Below, piece after piece: positions 17,761 to 26,263 of a DNA stretch of 64,000 bases. The notes below the pieces were generated by a model. That model ran no database searches. It was not told the DNA's origin and saw only the letters and a program-made list of their open reading frames with translations. Each line of letters begins with the position of its first letter. The stretch's first letter is position 1. Origin of the DNA: Janthinobacterium sp. FW305-129 (GTDB lineage: Bacteria; Pseudomonadota; Gammaproteobacteria; Burkholderiales; Burkholderiaceae_D); contig NZ_JACYMM010000001.1 of assembly GCF_020858115.1 (NCBI RefSeq), positions 248,001 through 312,000 on the forward strand, read 5' to 3'. The position numbers and the translations under genes are program-made.

Positions 17761-18444
17761 ATGCCCCATACCGTAGCGACCCCACCACGACGCGCCGACT
17801 CGCTGACGCGCGACACCATCATCGACGCCGCCATTGCCCTGCTCGACACAGCCGGCGAGGGCGGCCTGACCTTCCGCGCCCTGGCCGCGCGCCTGGCGAC
17901 GGGGGCGGGCGCCATTTACTGGCACGTGGCCGACAAGGATGATTTGTTCACAGCCGCCAGCGACGCCATCGTCGTCCGCGCAATGCAGGCCGCCCCGTCT
18001 GGCGATACGCCGCAGGCGGGCATCCGCGCCGTGGCGCTGGCCATGTTCGAGGCCATGGATGCGCATCCGTGGCTGGGCTCGGCCCTGTCGCGCGCGCCGG
18101 GCCAGCTGCCCACCGTGCGCATCCTGGAGCGCCTGGGCCGGCAGGTCGATGCGCTGGGCGTGCCGCAGGACCAGCAGTGGCTGGCGGCATGCACCTTGCT
18201 CAATTATTTGCTGGGCGTGAGCGGGCAGAATGCGGCCAATGCTGTCATCGCCCGTGAAAAGGGCCTGAAGCGCGCGCATTTTCTCGACACCCTGGCGGGC
18301 GCCTGGTCACGCCTCGACACGCAGGCGTTTCCGTTTGCCCGCAAGGTGGCGGGCCAGCTGCGCGCGCACGACGACCGCGCGGATTTTCTGGCGGGAATCG
18401 ACCTGATCGTGCATGGCTTGCAGGCGCTGCAAGCGGGCCGCTAG
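17761..18444 (+). CDS. TetR-family transcriptional regulator
   Basis: A 227-residue repressor with an N-terminal helix-turn-helix (TRDTIIDAAIALLDTAGEGG then LAARLATGAGAIYWHVADKDDL). The GAGAIYWHV stretch is close to that of TetR-class proteins. The C-terminal ligand domain is divergent and its ligand is unknown. Divergent orientation and the palindrome at 17704-17718 suggest it controls itself and the flavin monooxygenase. The stop overlaps the convergent lrgB stop in a shared CTAG. Confidence 0.88.
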   Translation: MPHTVATPPRRADSLTRDTIIDAAIALLDTAGEGGLTFRALAARLATGAGAIYWHVADKDDLFTAASDAIVVRAMQAAPSGDTPQAGIRAVALAMFEAMDAHPWLGSALSRAPGQLPTVRILERLGRQVDALGVPQDQQWLAACTLLNYLLGVSGQNAANAVIAREKGLKRAHFLDTLAGAWSRLDTQAFPFARKVAGQLRAHDDRADFLAGIDLIVHGLQALQAGR

Positions 18445-19130
18445 CCCAGCAGATGTCCCAGCAGCGGCGCCAGCAGCACCGTCACGACGCCGGAAAAGAT
18501 CATCGTCAGGCTGGCCACGGCGCCTTCCTCCGTGCCCACGCGGCGCGCCACGGATAATCCAAAACCGTGCGCGGCCGCGCCGTACGGGGCGCCGCGGGCG
18601 ATGCGCATGCGCAAGGGCAGCAGTTTTAATAACGGTTTGCCCAGCATCAAGCCGAACAAGCCCGTCATCACGACGAAGATGCCCGTCAGCTGCGCCGAGC
18701 CGCCCATGTGGCGCGACGCTTCCAGCGCGAACGGCGTGGACACGGAACGCGCCAGCAGGCTGCGCGCCATGTCGCCGTGCACGCCAAATACCCGGTCCAG
18801 CAGCAGGGTGGCGGCCACGGACGCGACGATGCCGGCGCAACTGCCCAGCGACAAGGCCAGCCAATGCTTGCGGATCAGCTTGCGCTCCTGGAAGATGGGC
18901 AGCGCAAACGCGATGGTGGCCGGGCCCAGCAGCCACGGCAGCCAGCGCGTCTCGCCGAAATACGTGGCGAACGGCGTCGAGGTCGCCTGCACGATGACGA
19001 TCAATATCGCCGAGGTGCAGATGGCGGGCGTGAGCAGAAAGTGCGGGTGGCGGCGGTGCACGGCCTGGTTGGCGTAGAACAATACCAGCGTCAGCAGCAA
19101 AAACAGCAGCGACAGGATCAAGGTGCTCAT
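18441..19130 (-). CDS. lrgB: LrgB/CidB-family membrane protein
   Basis: A 229-residue inner-membrane protein with about six to seven helices and the family signature around LLARSVSTPFALEASRHMGG and YGAAAHGFGLSVARRVGTEEG. LrgB-type proteins act with the holin-like LrgA in murein hydrolase control or export of small metabolites such as pyruvate. The gene overlaps lrgA by four bases (ATGA) and would be translated with it. The stop overlaps that of the convergent TetR gene. Confidence 0.9.
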   Translation of the reverse strand: MSTLILSLLFLLLTLVLFYANQAVHRRHPHFLLTPAICTSAILIVIVQATSTPFATYFGETRWLPWLLGPATIAFALPIFQERKLIRKHWLALSLGSCAGIVASVAATLLLDRVFGVHGDMARSLLARSVSTPFALEASRHMGGSAQLTGIFVVMTGLFGLMLGKPLLKLLPLRMRIARGAPYGAAAHGFGLSVARRVGTEEGAVASLTMIFSGVVTVLLAPLLGHLLG

Positions 19131-19585
19131 GCTTGCGCCCTCGCGGCGCGCTGGCGCAGCAGTTTTTGCAGGCGCAACTTGCGTTCATAGCGGCACACCC
19201 ATTCCACCGTCAAGGCCGTGGCCAGCATCACGCTGGCAAAGCCCAGGCCGATATTTACGAACAGCATCAAGCCCTGCGACTTCAACAGTTGTGTAAATTG
19301 CACCACGGATACGACCAATGGGATAAAGAACAGCAGCATGTTGGCCAGCAGCCAGTTCGCGCCCAGTTCGATGGCGCTGGGGCGCACCCAGCCCGCCAGC
19401 AGCAGGGCCACCAGCACGAACAGGCCCACGACGCCGCCGGAAAACGGCAAGTGCAGGGCGGACGCGGCCGCGTCGGCCAGCCACCAGGCGGCGATCAGGA
19501 TGCCCACTTGCCACGCGGTCTGCGCGGGCTGGCGCCAGACGGGAACGGAGAGCAGGGCGGCGGTGGAACAAGGGACGGCTTTCAC
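19127..19585 (-). CDS. lrgA: LrgA/CidA-family holin-like protein
   Basis: A 152-residue membrane protein with four predicted helices. It contains the family core ADAAASALHLPFSGGVVGLFVLV and ELGANWLLANMLLFFIPLVVSVVQ. The start is a GTG at 19585, as no in-frame ATG precedes the first helix. The N-terminal 25 residues are longer than is common. It is the first gene of the lrgAB pair and lies divergent from a LysR regulator, the arrangement known for cidABR. Confidence 0.88.
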   Translation of the reverse strand: MKAVPCSTAALLSVPVWRQPAQTAWQVGILIAAWWLADAAASALHLPFSGGVVGLFVLVALLLAGWVRPSAIELGANWLLANMLLFFIPLVVSVVQFTQLLKSQGLMLFVNIGLGFASVMLATALTVEWVCRYERKLRLQKLLRQRAARAQA

Positions 19586-19688
19586 GGCGGGCTTTCAAAC
19601 GGCAGGAGGAAGGTTTCATTGTAGTGAGCCCACATCAAAAGATAAAATGACTTAAACTCATGATTATCATTCGATTTTGGAATGCATC

Positions 19689-20597
19689 ATGGATATCCGC
19701 TCCCTGCGCTACTTCGTCGAAGTGGTCGAACAGAACAGTTTTACGCGCGCGGCCAGCAAGCTGCATGTGACGCAACCCACCGTCAGCAAGATGGTGCAAC
19801 AGCTGGAACAGTCGCTGGACCTGGCCTTGCTCGACCGGGCCGGCAAGCGCTTTACTTTGACGGACGCGGGCAAGGTGGTGCTGTCGCGCGCGCATGAACT
19901 GCTGGCCCTGCACGCGGAACTGAAGGTGGAGTTGCGCGACTTGCAACACCTTGAGCGGGGAGAATTGCGCGTCGGCGTGTCGCCGCAGACGCACTCGACC
20001 CTGGCGCCGTGGCTGGCCGAATACCACCAGCGCTATCCGGGCATCGAGCTGAAAATGTACGAAAGCGGCACGCAAGCGATCGAGCGCGACTTGCGCACCG
20101 GCACGGTAGAGCTGGGCACCATGCTCGACTACCCAGGCAACGCAGCCACCTGGCAGGATTTCGAGGCGCTGCCCCTCGTGCGCTCCCCGCTGTGCCTGCT
20201 GGCAGCACCCGGCTCGCCGTGGCAGGGCCGCTCGTCCGTGGCCCTGGCCGAGCTGGCCGACAGCCCGTTCATCTTCTATGGCGCCGCGTTTGCCCTGAAC
20301 GACATCGTGCTCGATGCCTGCCAGCGGGCCGGTTTCGCGCCCCGCATCACGGGCCGCAGCGGCCAGTGGGACTTTATTGCCTCGCTGGTGCGGCTGGGCG
20401 TGGGCATCTGCCTGCTGCCGAAGATGTATTGCGACACCCTGGAACCGTCGCAGTTTGCCGTCATTCCCCTGGCCGGCCCGCCCGTGGAGTGGAACCTGAT
20501 GCTGGCCTGGCGCCGCGGCGGACGGCTGTCGTTTGCCGCCCGCGCCTGGCTGGAGCTCGTCAGGGCGCGCATGGCGGACGCGGCACGTTTACAATAG
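19689..20597 (+). CDS. LysR-family regulator, probably of lrgAB
   Basis: A 302-residue LysR-type regulator. The N-terminal winged helix-turn-helix (MDIRSLRYFVEVVEQNSFTR then LHVTQPTVSKMVQQLE) precedes a periplasmic-binding-like effector domain (about residues 90-295). GGA about nine bases upstream favours the ATG at 19689 over one four codons earlier. The 103-base gap to the divergent lrgA gene would hold its binding site. Family practice (CidR) suggests it activates lrgAB in response to a small carboxylate, but the ligand is unknown. Confidence 0.88.
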   Translation: MDIRSLRYFVEVVEQNSFTRAASKLHVTQPTVSKMVQQLEQSLDLALLDRAGKRFTLTDAGKVVLSRAHELLALHAELKVELRDLQHLERGELRVGVSPQTHSTLAPWLAEYHQRYPGIELKMYESGTQAIERDLRTGTVELGTMLDYPGNAATWQDFEALPLVRSPLCLLAAPGSPWQGRSSVALAELADSPFIFYGAAFALNDIVLDACQRAGFAPRITGRSGQWDFIASLVRLGVGICLLPKMYCDTLEPSQFAVIPLAGPPVEWNLMLAWRRGGRLSFAARAWLELVRARMADAARLQ

Positions 20598-20623
20598 ACG
20601 CTCGTCAACTTCCGCCCGACCCG

Positions 20624-21442
20624 ATGAACATCAACGTCAATACCAGACTCAAACGCACGGCAGGCTCATTGCTGCTGGGATTGTTATGCACCGTGGGCCT
20701 GATGAGCGAAATGGGCTACGCCCAGGCCGCCATTCCCGTGTATGGCTATTTCGTCAAGAATACCTATCCGCACGATCCCCAGGCGTTCACCCAGGGCTTG
20801 CTGTTCAAGGATGGCCATCTGTATGAAAGCACGGGCCAGAACGGCCAGTCGTCCTTGCGCAAGGTGGAATTGACAACGGGCAAGGTGTTGCAGAAAAGCA
20901 TGCTCGATAAAACGGTGTTTGGCGAAGGCATCACGGACGTGGGCGATGAGCTCCTGGGCCTGACGTGGATTTCGCAAACCGGCTATGTCTTCGACCAGAA
21001 AACGTTCAAACTCAAGCGCAAATTCAGCTACCAGGGCGAAGGCTGGGGCCTGGCCAGCGATGGCAAGTTCGTCTACATGAGCGACGGCACGTCCGCCATC
21101 CGCGTGCTCAATCCGAAAACCCTGGCCGAGGTGCGCCGCTTCGAGGTGAAGGCCGAAGGCCGCCCCATCGAACGCCTGAACGAACTGGAAATGGTCGACG
21201 GGCAACTGTTTGCCAATGTGTGGGGCGCGGACGTAATCGCCCGCATCGACCCGGCCAGCGGCAAAGTCGTCGGCTGGATCGACCTGACGGGCTTGCTGCC
21301 GCCCGAACAGCGGGGCACGGCCAATCCCGACGCCGTGCTCAACGGCATCGCCTGGGATGCGCGGGGCAAGCGTTTGTTTGTCACGGGCAAGCTGTGGCCC
21401 AAGCTGTTCGAGATCGAGCTGATCGAGATCCAGCGCCGCTGA
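20624..21442 (+). CDS. Glutaminyl-peptide cyclotransferase (plant/bacterial type), exported
   Basis: A 272-residue exported enzyme of the five-bladed propeller glutaminyl cyclase family, which converts N-terminal Gln to pyroglutamate. A signal peptide covers about residues 1-36 (LLLGLLCTVGLMSEMGYAQAA). Family markers are YPHDPQAFTQGLLF, LYESTGQNGQSSLRKV, FGEGIT, GEGWGLASDG and the C-terminal NGIAWD and LFVTGKLWPKLFEI. It starts 27 bases after the LysR gene, but shares no evident function with it. Confidence 0.92.
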   Translation: MNINVNTRLKRTAGSLLLGLLCTVGLMSEMGYAQAAIPVYGYFVKNTYPHDPQAFTQGLLFKDGHLYESTGQNGQSSLRKVELTTGKVLQKSMLDKTVFGEGITDVGDELLGLTWISQTGYVFDQKTFKLKRKFSYQGEGWGLASDGKFVYMSDGTSAIRVLNPKTLAEVRRFEVKAEGRPIERLNELEMVDGQLFANVWGADVIARIDPASGKVVGWIDLTGLLPPEQRGTANPDAVLNGIAWDARGKRLFVTGKLWPKLFEIELIEIQRR

Positions 21443-21522
21443 TGTTTCCTACCGGACAGTGTTGCTGGCGAGGAATCGTTTATGATGGCGTCCTTCGCCC
21501 CGTGCGACCTTCACAGGATGCC

Positions 21523-22377
21523 ATGCTGTTCATTCCTTTACACCGCCTCGCGGCCGCCGCCACCCTGGCTGCCGCCATGTTGCCCGCCGCGCAGGCGCAA
21601 ACGCCATACGTGCCGGTGATGCAGCAATACGGCGACTTTGTCGTCACGCGCGACCGCCACGACCCGCTCGTTACCTTGACTTTCCGCAAGCACGGCTATT
21701 GGCCCGGCGGCGCGCGCGAAGTGGTGGAAGTACGGCCCCTCAAGGCCAGGCGCGAAGGCCAGCCCATGCTGCTGGCCTTTACCAAGGGCTATACGGGCCA
21801 GGGCACCATCCTCATCGGCGTGCAGAATGGCGAACCGCTGATGCGTCCCATCAGCCCCCTGCAGCGCGACGACATGGTGCGCACGGAGCGCGACCCCGAA
21901 TGGGGCGTGCCGCAGCTGGGCCGTCCCGAGATGCTGCTGTTTGCCCGCGACGGCCGCGCGCTCGATACGGACACGGGCGAGCTGCTGTGGTTTGACGTGC
22001 CGGGCGGCGTCACGGGCGATTACGCGCCCGCCATGCTGGTCTCCGTCTCGCCCGACGGGCGGCGCGGCGCGTATCTGACGAATGCGCTGACGAAGGTGGG
22101 GATCATCGTCGCCACGCGCGACGACGGCGTGGCCGGCGTGCTGGCCTTGCCGCCGGACACGTATCAACGGTGGCTGAAACCGATCTCGGAAACGGCTTCC
22201 GCGCAGGCGGGCGCCGCCATCAAGGCGCGCCAGGGCCGCACGGATTCGAACCGCATCCGGCGCGAGCTGGAACTGGCCTGGTTCGGCCAGCAATTTCAAT
22301 GGAAACAAGGCAAGGGCGGCTGGCAAGTGACGGGCCTGGGCCTCGCTTCCGCGCCGCCGGAGGGAAAACAGCCATGA
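21523..22377 (+). CDS. Exported protein of unknown function
   Basis: A 284-residue protein with a signal peptide cleaved near residue 26 (AAAMLPAAQAQ). The mature part is rich in short beta segments, for example GQGTILIGVQNGEP and LLWFDVPGGVTGDYAPAML; no family is recognised. The stop overlaps the start of the following lipoprotein gene (ATGA), so the two are coupled and probably act together in the cell envelope. Confidence 0.72.
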   Translation: MLFIPLHRLAAAATLAAAMLPAAQAQTPYVPVMQQYGDFVVTRDRHDPLVTLTFRKHGYWPGGAREVVEVRPLKARREGQPMLLAFTKGYTGQGTILIGVQNGEPLMRPISPLQRDDMVRTERDPEWGVPQLGRPEMLLFARDGRALDTDTGELLWFDVPGGVTGDYAPAMLVSVSPDGRRGAYLTNALTKVGIIVATRDDGVAGVLALPPDTYQRWLKPISETASAQAGAAIKARQGRTDSNRIRRELELAWFGQQFQWKQGKGGWQVTGLGLASAPPEGKQP

Positions 22378-23021
22378 GCAACCCTCAACTGATCGCCGGC
22401 TGCCTCGCCGCCACCTTGCTGGCCGGCTGCGTGCACAGCGAAATCGCCCCCAGGGACTATCTGGCGCAAGACATCGACAAGAGCCAGGCGCTGGTGGAAG
22501 TGGACGTGGTCTTCGGGCAAGCGCCCGATGACAAGCTGACGTCGCGCACCACGTCACGCAACAGCGTCGAATACGGGGGCGCGCCGCATATCGTCGTGCC
22601 GTTCTACCAGAAGGGCCTCGGCTTCGACCAGGGTTTTGCCGGCACCTATATGTTTGCCGTGCCGTATCCGATCGCCAAGGTCGAGACGGCCACGGCCAGC
22701 AGCCGCGTCTTCGGCCAGAAACTTGACGGCCAGCAGCCGGGCAGCCCCCGCTACCGCTTCCGCGTGCCGGGCAAGGCGCAGTGGAACAGCAATGAAACCT
22801 TCATGCTGGGCTTTGCGCGCAAGGGCCGCCGCGAAGAAATCACTTTCCGTTTCAGCAACGAGCAAAGCTGCCCGTCCGCCTTCCTGGCCACCACGCCAAA
22901 ATACGGCTTCCCCATCAAGGTGGTCGCCACCTTCAAGGACAATAAAGGCTGCCTGAAAGTGTGCGACAGCCGCGACCAGTGGCCTGGCTTTTGCGCTTAC
23001 CAGCCGCCGCCGGCCGCCTGA
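22374..23021 (+). CDS. Lipoprotein of unknown function
   Basis: A 215-residue predicted lipoprotein with lipobox LLAGC at residues 15-19. Four cysteines near the C-terminus (EQSCPSAF, KGCLKVC and GFCAY) suggest disulfides in the periplasm. No known domain is recognised. GGAGG lies 11 bases before the ATG, which overlaps the stop of the upstream exported protein. Confidence 0.72.
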   Translation: MSNPQLIAGCLAATLLAGCVHSEIAPRDYLAQDIDKSQALVEVDVVFGQAPDDKLTSRTTSRNSVEYGGAPHIVVPFYQKGLGFDQGFAGTYMFAVPYPIAKVETATASSRVFGQKLDGQQPGSPRYRFRVPGKAQWNSNETFMLGFARKGRREEITFRFSNEQSCPSAFLATTPKYGFPIKVVATFKDNKGCLKVCDSRDQWPGFCAYQPPPAA

Positions 23022-23154
23022 CTATCACCATGCAAGCCACGCGCCGGCGTTGGACGGTGCGGCGCTTATACACGCGCGCGTTTTGCCGATTCTATTCAAT
23101 TGTCATCGAATGACGGCGTAAAACGCTTATTTGTACGCTGAAAACCCGGCTGAA

Positions 23155-23168
23155 TTGACGCAGATCAA
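23155..23168. promoter_or_regulatory. ANR/FNR-type box upstream of the ferritin-like/MNIO operon
   Basis: TTGAC-GCAG-ATCAA matches the FNR/ANR consensus TTGAT-N4-ATCAA at 9 of 10 positions. It lies 136 bases before the ATG of the ferritin-like gene. Expression of the operon under low oxygen is inferred; no clear -10 element sits at the classical spacing. Confidence 0.55.
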
Positions 23169-23303
23169 TACCGCGGCCAGCGCATAAATCTTGTCGCAAA
23201 AATATCTTTCTCAGGCGTATGATTTCTGTGCCGGGACCCGCGCACGCAGATGGCGCGGATCCGGCCCGATATCCGAAACGCATCCTTCCTGTGGAGATAC
23301 AGA

Positions 23304-25328
23304 ATGAAAATGCCCGTTTTAGGAAGCACCCAGGCCGCCATCAGCAACCGTCCGCTCGACATGCTGGCCACCGATACGGCGGCAGTGCGCGCCATCGCCC
23401 AGGCGGCCGTCAGCGTCGAGCTGTTCACGATTCCCCTGTACATGGCCACCATGTACTCGATCCAGGGCACGCACCAGATCAACTCGAAAGGCATCACCTA
23501 TTATGAAGGCCGCCAGTGGCCGGGCATGGGCACCACGGCGCGGCCCGAGCTGGCGGAGCAAAAGGCTTTCAATATCATCTTCAGCGTCTTCATCCAGGAA
23601 ATGCTGCACCTGCAGATGGCGTCCAACCTGGCCACGGCAATCGGCACGGCGCCATGCTTCACGGGGGCGGAGCTGCAATCGCAAGACCACGGCTGGACTT
23701 GCTACGGCAAGGACTGCACGCTGATCCCGCACATCGTCGACTTGCGCGATACGGCCGACTACAGCCACGTGCGCGTCAACCTGGAAGAGCTGAACGCCAA
23801 CCAGTGCGACCTGTTCCTCGCCATCGAGCAGCCGGAACAGCAGGCGCGGGCCCAGCTGGCGAAGTTCGACGCGCACGACCACACCAAATATTTCCCCGAG
23901 GTGCCGTTCGTGGGCTGGACGCCGGGCAAGCACGTGCATGATCTGCCCCTGTTCGGCACCATCGGCTATATGTATGAGTGCTACGCGCGCTATATCAGCA
24001 TCGAATACACGGATGGCCAGACCCTGTGGCAAAAGCTGTTCGTCAACGGCTCGGTGCAGCAGGACATGTTCAACAGCCAGGTGCAGGGCCATGCACGGGC
24101 GGAATTTCCCAAGTTCGACACCTGTTTCGGCCCGCAAGACCAGGATGGCGGCCAGACGGGCTCGTTCAACAAGGCCATCGACATGATGGCGGCCATCACG
24201 GACCAGGGCGAGGGCAGCGCAACGTCCATCCAGCGCTACCGCCGTGACGCGGCCATGCGCCTGAAGGCCGTGCAGCCCGACTACCGCGAAGACCTGGCCG
24301 CCCTGAAGTGCGACTATCCGTCGTACGCGAACAATGGCAAGGATGCCGAATCGCGCGATGCGGCCGCGCGCCACGACAGCGCCGCCTACGACCACTACGA
24401 GCGCTTCGGCCAGGTGAAGGCCATGTTGCCCGTGAAAACCTGGGCCGCCTGGCACAAGGAAGGCGGGCGCTGGAGCGAGGCCATGCTGACCAACGAGCGC
24501 TACAACCCGGCCACCGCGCCGAAGAACATCCCCGCGCCCGCTGCCGTGGCGGGCGCCCTGAACCGCCTGAAGGACAGCAGCGGCACCCTGGAAATGCTCA
24601 GCACGGTGGCCACGGGCGCCATCTATGGCATCACTTCCGTGCTGGACCAGTACTGGCTGAAGCAGAAACTGGAGTTTCCGTATCCGTCGATGGTGGGCGC
24701 GGGCGACCGCATGGCCATCTGCTGGGCCGTACTGGGCCAGGCGCCGAACCTGGCGACGGGCGTGCCGCTGGTCGAGAAGGGCGTGCTGTACCACGCCTGC
24801 CAGGGCATGCACCTGGAGGGCGAGGCGTCGTCCACCTGCGCTGCGCTGGCCGTCTACCACACCTGCCGCGGTTCCAACGGCTGCCACGCCCAGGGCGGCT
24901 GCGGCTTTGCCCAGCCCGACACGGGCGGCTCGTCCTGCGGCCACTCGGTCAAGGCTGCCGCGGCGCCGGGCACCGAGTGCTACGTGCCGCCACCGCCGCC
25001 GGAAGACGATAAAGTCTACAGCGCGCCCAGCGACAACAAATGCGGCGGCTTCGGCGGCTGCGCCGTGCCGATTTCGGCCTCGCAGCTGTATCCGAACACC
25101 ACGAAGAAGGATCCGCCCGAGCCCGCCACCATGACCCTGTACGATTTCGGTCCCGCGCCCGATCACCACAGCATTCCGCTGGACCAGAGCATGAGCTTCG
25201 CGCTCGGCGACAATGTCTACGACAAGGCCTGGGAAGCCTACGGCAAGGTGATGGCCGCGCGCGGCACGCCGGTGGGCGCGCCGCCGGCGCCCACGGACCT
25301 GCGCCTGGCCTTGCCGCCGTCGACCTGA
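23304..25328 (+). CDS. Ferritin-like (VioB-related) protein with Cys-rich tail, possible MNIO substrate
   Basis: A 674-residue protein without a signal peptide. The first about 240 residues look like the ferritin-like domain also found in VioB-type iminophenylpyruvate dimer synthases. Candidate metal ligands are Glu39 (VELFTIPLY), Glu99 and His102 (QEMLHLQ), Glu225 and Glu234. A middle region without known motifs follows. Nine cysteines fall between residues 499 and 586, including [16 protein letters not shown], two CG pairs and a proline run. That segment resembles cysteine motifs of MNIO substrates. GGAG precedes the ATG by 9 bases. The stop overlaps the MNIO gene start (TGATG). Enzyme, substrate or both cannot be decided from sequence. 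Confidence 0.8.
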   Translation: MKMPVLGSTQAAISNRPLDMLATDTAAVRAIAQAAVSVELFTIPLYMATMYSIQGTHQINSKGITYYEGRQWPGMGTTARPELAEQKAFNIIFSVFIQEMLHLQMASNLATAIGTAPCFTGAELQSQDHGWTCYGKDCTLIPHIVDLRDTADYSHVRVNLEELNANQCDLFLAIEQPEQQARAQLAKFDAHDHTKYFPEVPFVGWTPGKHVHDLPLFGTIGYMYECYARYISIEYTDGQTLWQKLFVNGSVQQDMFNSQVQGHARAEFPKFDTCFGPQDQDGGQTGSFNKAIDMMAAITDQGEGSATSIQRYRRDAAMRLKAVQPDYREDLAALKCDYPSYANNGKDAESRDAAARHDSAAYDHYERFGQVKAMLPVKTWAAWHKEGGRWSEAMLTNERYNPATAPKNIPAPAAVAGALNRLKDSSGTLEMLSTVATGAIYGITSVLDQYWLKQKLEFPYPSMVGAGDRMAICWAVLGQAPNLATGVPLVEKGVLYHACQGMHLEGEASSTCAALAVYHTCRGSNGCHAQGGCGFAQPDTGGSSCGHSVKAAAAPGTECYVPPPPPEDDKVYSAPSDNKCGGFGGCAVPISASQLYPNTTKKDPPEPATMTLYDFGPAPDHHSIPLDQSMSFALGDNVYDKAWEAYGKVMAARGTPVGAPPAPTDLRLALPPST

Positions 25329-26263
25329 TGCGGGGCGTCCCGCACGGGGTGCAGCCGCGCCTGGGCCTGCCGAACCTGGGCCTGGGCGTGGGGCTGCGTC
25401 CGCCCCATTACGCGCACATCCTGGAACACGGTCCGCAGGTGGACTGGTTCGAGATCATCAGCGAAAATTTCATCGGCAACCACGGCTATGCGCGCCACGT
25501 GCTGGAGCAGGTGGCGGCGCAGGTGCCCATCGTCATGCACGGCGTGTCGCTGTCGATCGGCAGCAGCGATCCCCTGAGCCTGGCCTACCTGCGCCAGCTG
25601 CGCCAGCTGGCCGCCGAGCTCCGCCCCGCGTGGATTTCCGACCATCTGTGCTGGACGGGCGCCGCCTCGCTCAACAGCCACGACTTGCTGCCCATGCCGC
25701 TGGACGAGGCCAGCCTGCGCCACGTGGCGGGCAGAGTGCGGCAAGTGCAGGAATTCCTGGGCCGGCCCCTGGTCCTGGAAAACCCCAGCACCTATGTGGA
25801 GTTTGCCCAGTCCTGCATGCCGGAATGGGAATTCCTGGGCCGCCTGGCCGAGGAGACGGGCTGCGGAATCTTGCTCGACGTCAACAATGTCCACGTTTCC
25901 GCGCATAACCACGGCTATGACGCGGCCGCCTACATCCGCCAGTTGCCGCACGACCACATCGTGCAAATCCACCTGGCCGGGCCCACCGTCTGCGGCGCAG
26001 TGCTGATCGACACGCACGACGCGCCGGTGCCGGCCGCCGTCTGGCGCCTGTACGCGCTGGCGCAGCAGCTGACGGGGGGCGTGTCGGCCCTGCTGGAATG
26101 GGATGCGGACATTCCGCCCTATCCGCAGCTGCTGGCTGAACTGGACAAGGCGCGCACAGCCGGGCGGGGAGAGTTTTCCGACGCGGCGCCCGCCACGGCC
26201 AAGATTGCCGCCGCCGTGTCGGCGCCGCTGGGCTTTCATCTGGAGGCGGCCCATGCCCCGTAG
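25328..26263 (+). CDS. DUF692 multinuclear non-haem iron oxidase (MNIO; MbnB/BufB-like)
   Basis: A 311-residue TIM-barrel protein of the DUF692 family. Members use two or three iron ions to oxidise cysteines or backbone of peptide substrates, as in methanobactin and bufferin maturation. Metal-ligand motifs are present in order: [63 protein letters not shown] and LLEWDADIP. The ATG overlaps the stop of the ferritin-like gene, and the 3' end overlaps the DUF2063 gene by 11 bases. The proximity to the Cys-rich tail suggests that tail is its target. Confidence 0.92.
   Translation: MRGVPHGVQPRLGLPNLGLGVGLRPPHYAHILEHGPQVDWFEIISENFIGNHGYARHVLEQVAAQVPIVMHGVSLSIGSSDPLSLAYLRQLRQLAAELRPAWISDHLCWTGAASLNSHDLLPMPLDEASLRHVAGRVRQVQEFLGRPLVLENPSTYVEFAQSCMPEWEFLGRLAEETGCGILLDVNNVHVSAHNHGYDAAAYIRQLPHDHIVQIHLAGPTVCGAVLIDTHDAPVPAAVWRLYALAQQLTGGVSALLEWDADIPPYPQLLAELDKARTAGRGEFSDAAPATAKIAAAVSAPLGFHLEAAHAP

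Noticed and set aside
23304-25328. A violacein biosynthesis gene (vioB)
   Set aside because: The ferritin-like region is related, but the protein is shorter than VioB as I recall it, has a Cys-rich tail, and none of vioA, vioC, vioD or vioE is adjacent.
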